Source: Acuticoccus sp039189655 (GTDB lineage: Bacteria > Pseudomonadota > Alphaproteobacteria > Rhizobiales > Amorphaceae). Taken from it: a DNA stretch of 63,992 bases. The translations under genes and the position numbers were made by a program. Shown here one piece after another: positions 61,680 through 63,992 of this stretch. Under the pieces are notes generated by a model. It had not been told where the DNA came from. It was given only the letters and a program-made list of their open reading frames with translations, and made no database searches. Location of the stretch: assembly GCA_039189655.1 (NCBI GenBank), contig JBCCYN010000005.1, positions 1-63,992 on the forward strand, written 5' to 3'. The first letter of the stretch is position 1; each line of letters begins with the position of its first letter.

Positions 61680-63092
61680 CTAGCCGCCCAAAGTGAGGGC
61701 AAGCTCCTTGCCGTCGCGGCTGATGATGATGTCCCAGTAGATGGGATCCTCGGAGGCAAGGCTCTCGAGCATCCGGGTGTCGTCCACCGTCTCGCCGTTC
61801 ACCTCCACGACAATATCGCCTGTCCTGAGCCCGACCCGTTCGGCAATGGAGCGTTGGTCGACGCGCGCGATGGCAACCCCTTCGGAGGCAAGATCAATGC
61901 TCAGTTCGTCCGCCACCTTGGGCGACAGGTTCATGGCAATGATGCCGGTGAAGGGCGAGCGACCGCCAATGCGCCTGGCATCGCGGTTTCGGGTTTCGGG
62001 CGGCGCTTCCAAGGCCACCGAAAACACCCGGGATTTGCCACCACGCAAGACTTCCAGCGCCACGGTGCCAGAGGTGCCCTTGGTGGCAAAAACGTAGCCA
62101 AAGGTGTCGTGATCATTGATGGGGGTATCGGCAAGGCGCACGATAATATCGCCCACCTTGACGCCGGCCCGCAGCGCCGGGCTTTCACGCAAGACGTTGA
62201 CCACCAGGGCGCCGGTGGGCCGATCCAGCCCGTACTGGCGGGCAAGGTCCCGGGTCATCGACTGCATGCGCGCGCCAAACCAGGGGCGCTGCACCGTTCC
62301 GCCCTTTGCGGCCGAGCGCACTACGATCTCCACCATGTCGGCCGGAATGGCAAAGCCGATGCCGTTGGAGCCACCGGAGCGGCTGTAGATGGCTGTGTTG
62401 ATACCCATCAAGCGCCCGCTCATGTCGATGAGCGCGCCGCCGGAGTTGCCGGGGTTAATGGCGGCGTCGGTCTGGATGAAGAAGCGGTAGTCGGCAACGC
62501 CCACCTGGGTGCGCGCCAGGGCCGAAATGATGCCCTGCGTCACCGTCTGCCCGACGCCAAAGGGATTGCCGATGGCAAGCACCAAATCCCCCACCTCCAG
62601 GGCGCGCGGATCGCCAAAGGTGATGTGGGGGAACGGACCGTCGGCGTCGATGCGAAGGACGGCCAGATCGGTCCGCTCGTCCTTCAGAAGGAGCGAGGCA
62701 ACATATTCGCGCCGGTCGTTGAAGGAGACCCGCAGTTCCCGCGCATTGCCCACCACGTGGGCGTTGGTGATGACGAGGCCACCGGCATCCACCACCACGC
62801 CCGATCCCAGCGCCGTTCCCCGCCGACGCTGACGCTGTCCGAAGAACCGCCGCATTAACGGGTCGGCGATGAATGGTGAGCGTCGCTCCTGTTGCTGCTC
62901 GGCAGAGTGAACGTTCACCACTGCTGGCGCAGCACTCTTCACCACCGGCGCGAAGGACAGCGTGATTTCTTCCGCCGAGCCCGGAACGATCCGTTCCAGC
63001 GTCGGCTCGGGAGCCGCGGGCCCGTCCGACTGGGCGCTGGCGACCACCGGAGTGAGGGCCAGCAAAGCAATGGCAAGACCACGAAACATCAT
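61680..63092 (-). CDS. Deg/HtrA-type periplasmic serine protease
   Basis: 470 residues. Signal peptide MMFRGLAIALLALTPVVASA. The trypsin-like domain has ITNAHVVGNA (His), TDLAVLRID (Asp) and INPGNSGGALID (Ser), followed by two PDZ domains (about 240-330 and 370-465). It degrades or refolds damaged envelope proteins. GAGGA precedes the ATG pair; the longer frame to 63236 was rejected. It is adjacent to rarA, as in Hyphomicrobiales. Confidence 0.93.
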   Translation of the reverse strand: MMFRGLAIALLALTPVVASAQSDGPAAPEPTLERIVPGSAEEITLSFAPVVKSAAPAVVNVHSAEQQQERRSPFIADPLMRRFFGQRQRRRGTALGSGVVVDAGGLVITNAHVVGNARELRVSFNDRREYVASLLLKDERTDLAVLRIDADGPFPHITFGDPRALEVGDLVLAIGNPFGVGQTVTQGIISALARTQVGVADYRFFIQTDAAINPGNSGGALIDMSGRLMGINTAIYSRSGGSNGIGFAIPADMVEIVVRSAAKGGTVQRPWFGARMQSMTRDLARQYGLDRPTGALVVNVLRESPALRAGVKVGDIIVRLADTPINDHDTFGYVFATKGTSGTVALEVLRGGKSRVFSVALEAPPETRNRDARRIGGRSPFTGIIAMNLSPKVADELSIDLASEGVAIARVDQRSIAERVGLRTGDIVVEVNGETVDDTRMLESLASEDPIYWDIIISRDGKELALTLGG

Positions 63093-63263
63093 CAGCGTCC
63101 TCAAAAACTCCACACGGCGGCACATTGATCCGCCCACCCACCCGGCGCAAGGACCAAGGCGGGCTCTGCACAATCTCGTTATCGGCAGGCTCCGGCCGGG
63201 GAGATGGCCGTGGGCGCCGGCCGCCATACATGGCAATGGCGTTGTCCTATGGTGGAAGGTCCC

Positions 63264-63992
63264 ATGCGTCTCCTGTTTGCCTTTGCGCTCTGTGGTGCCG
63301 TTGCCTGCGGTGTCGTTCCGGCTACTGCGGATTTGAGCGAGGACGGGTTGTGGCCTTCATCGGGACCGCGGGGCGAACGGGTTGCTGTGGAAAGTTCGAG
63401 CCCCTTCACCCTTTACCAGGTGGCTGACGCCCCGCCCGAAAGCGCCCATGTCACGTTCACGCCCGCGGTCGGGGCAAGCGCCCAGAATCCGGCGCCGGCA
63501 GTGATCCTTCTCCATGGCGCCGGCGGCGTCAGCGGCTCGCGCGAACATCGCTACGCCCGCGAGTTCGCCGCCCAGGGCGTCGCTGTCGCCGTTATTGACG
63601 TTTTCGCCGCAAGGGGCGGCCGCCGGTTCATCGAGCGCCTCATCAACATCACCGAGGCCATGGCCCTTGCCGACGCCTTCGCCACCCGCGCCTGGCTCGC
63701 CGCCCGGCCCGACATCGACGGCGAGCGTATCGCCATCATCGGCTTTTCCTATGGCGGCATGAGCGCGACCTATGCAGCCTACCGTCAGGTTCTGAATGCC
63801 TACGACGCCGCTCCCTTCGCGGCTCATGTGGCGTTTTACGGTCCCTGCATTGCGCGCTTTGACGATTCCACCACCAGTGGCGCACCCCTCCTCATGTTGT
63901 GGGGCGAGCAGGACGAAATCATGGACCCAGACGCCTGCGAAGCGACGGCAGAAGACCTGCGCGCCGGTGGCTCAACGGTGGAGATCGCCCGC
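63264..63992 (+). CDS. Dienelactone hydrolase-like secreted protein, 3' end outside window
   Basis: The frame starts at an ATG preceded by GGAAGG and runs off the window; 243 residues visible. Residues 1-22 form a signal peptide. The alpha/beta-hydrolase core has AVILLHGAGGVSGSREHRYA and the nucleophile elbow IGFSYGGMSA (Ser), then GPCIARFDDS and PLLMLWGEQDEIMDPDA, which includes the acid aspartate. The catalytic histidine should lie beyond the end. Substrate unknown; divergent from the Deg protease. Confidence 0.85.
   Translation, partial: MRLLFAFALCGAVACGVVPATADLSEDGLWPSSGPRGERVAVESSSPFTLYQVADAPPESAHVTFTPAVGASAQNPAPAVILLHGAGGVSGSREHRYAREFAAQGVAVAVIDVFAARGGRRFIERLINITEAMALADAFATRAWLAARPDIDGERIAIIGFSYGGMSATYAAYRQVLNAYDAAPFAAHVAFYGPCIARFDDSTTSGAPLLMLWGEQDEIMDPDACEATAEDLRAGGSTVEIAR

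Noticed and set aside
61653..62858. 401-residue plus-strand frame opposite the Deg protease
   Set aside because: Antisense shadow; no domain, and the protease has a full catalytic triad.
1..63992. CRISPR arrays or insertion sequences
   Set aside because: No regularly spaced direct repeats and no transposase-like protein were seen; the only multi-copy elements are the palindromic repeats.

Overview
The window is a GC-rich stretch from an alphaproteobacterium, most like Hyphomicrobiales or a relative. The order rarA-Deg protease next to crcB/rluC, the pairs hsp20/DUF1150, pdxH/dnaJ-like and cnoX/LON-domain/Trm112, and a split methylmalonyl-CoA mutase all point that way. This placement rests on gene order and remembered families, not on a search. 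Betaine uptake, a sulfotransferase and sulfite oxidation suggest a marine or saline habitat, as an inference.

Region by region: (1) 1-3490 is the end of a prophage-like element of visibly lower GC. It holds an M15-like peptidase, a one-TM protein and an HD phosphohydrolase cut by an in-frame amber codon, converging on a run of seven tiny coupled minus-strand genes. It abuts the 3' end of a tRNA-Glu. (2) 3654-6065 is a single reading frame joining a cytochrome P450 to an LpxL-type acyltransferase. (3) 6405-12080 carries rpsD, ffh, three GNAT domains in two genes, rpsP, rimM and trmD, followed by heat-shock genes hsp20 and DUF1150, each with a sigma32-like promoter. (4) 13371-20655 has a gene-poor stretch, a membrane protein, a sulfotransferase and a ProU-type osmolyte ABC transporter with two binding proteins. 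(5) 20837-31444 is a sulfite island on the minus strand: SLC13 anion transporter, Usp, soeABC, a small membrane protein, a TauE-type exporter and a second Usp. (6) 31574-34863 is the Lhr-like helicase and PdeM phosphoesterase pair. (7) 35191-42941 holds an M20 dipeptidase, the methylmalonyl-CoA mutase subunits, cytidine deaminase, a lipoprotein, MeaB and a pyroglutamyl peptidase. (8) 43092-52904 holds egtD/egtB, Trm112, LON domain, cnoX, pncB, pdxH, a DnaJ-like protein, a degenerate nitrilase homologue and YggT. (9) 53104-63992 holds pheT, a DUF922 lipoprotein and pheS, a lipid hydroxylase, then rluC, crcB, a second hydroxylase, rarA, a Deg protease and a truncated dienelactone-hydrolase-like gene.

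The most unusual items are the P450-acyltransferase fusion, a 183-bp palindromic repeat present twice in opposite orientation (34915-35097 and 48809-48990), the interrupted phage HD gene, the TGTCA-repeat region beside the tRNA, the two matched sigma32-like promoters with a hairpin-rich leader, and a nitrilase homologue lacking its catalytic cysteine. I saw no CRISPR array, rRNA, insertion sequence or replication origin.
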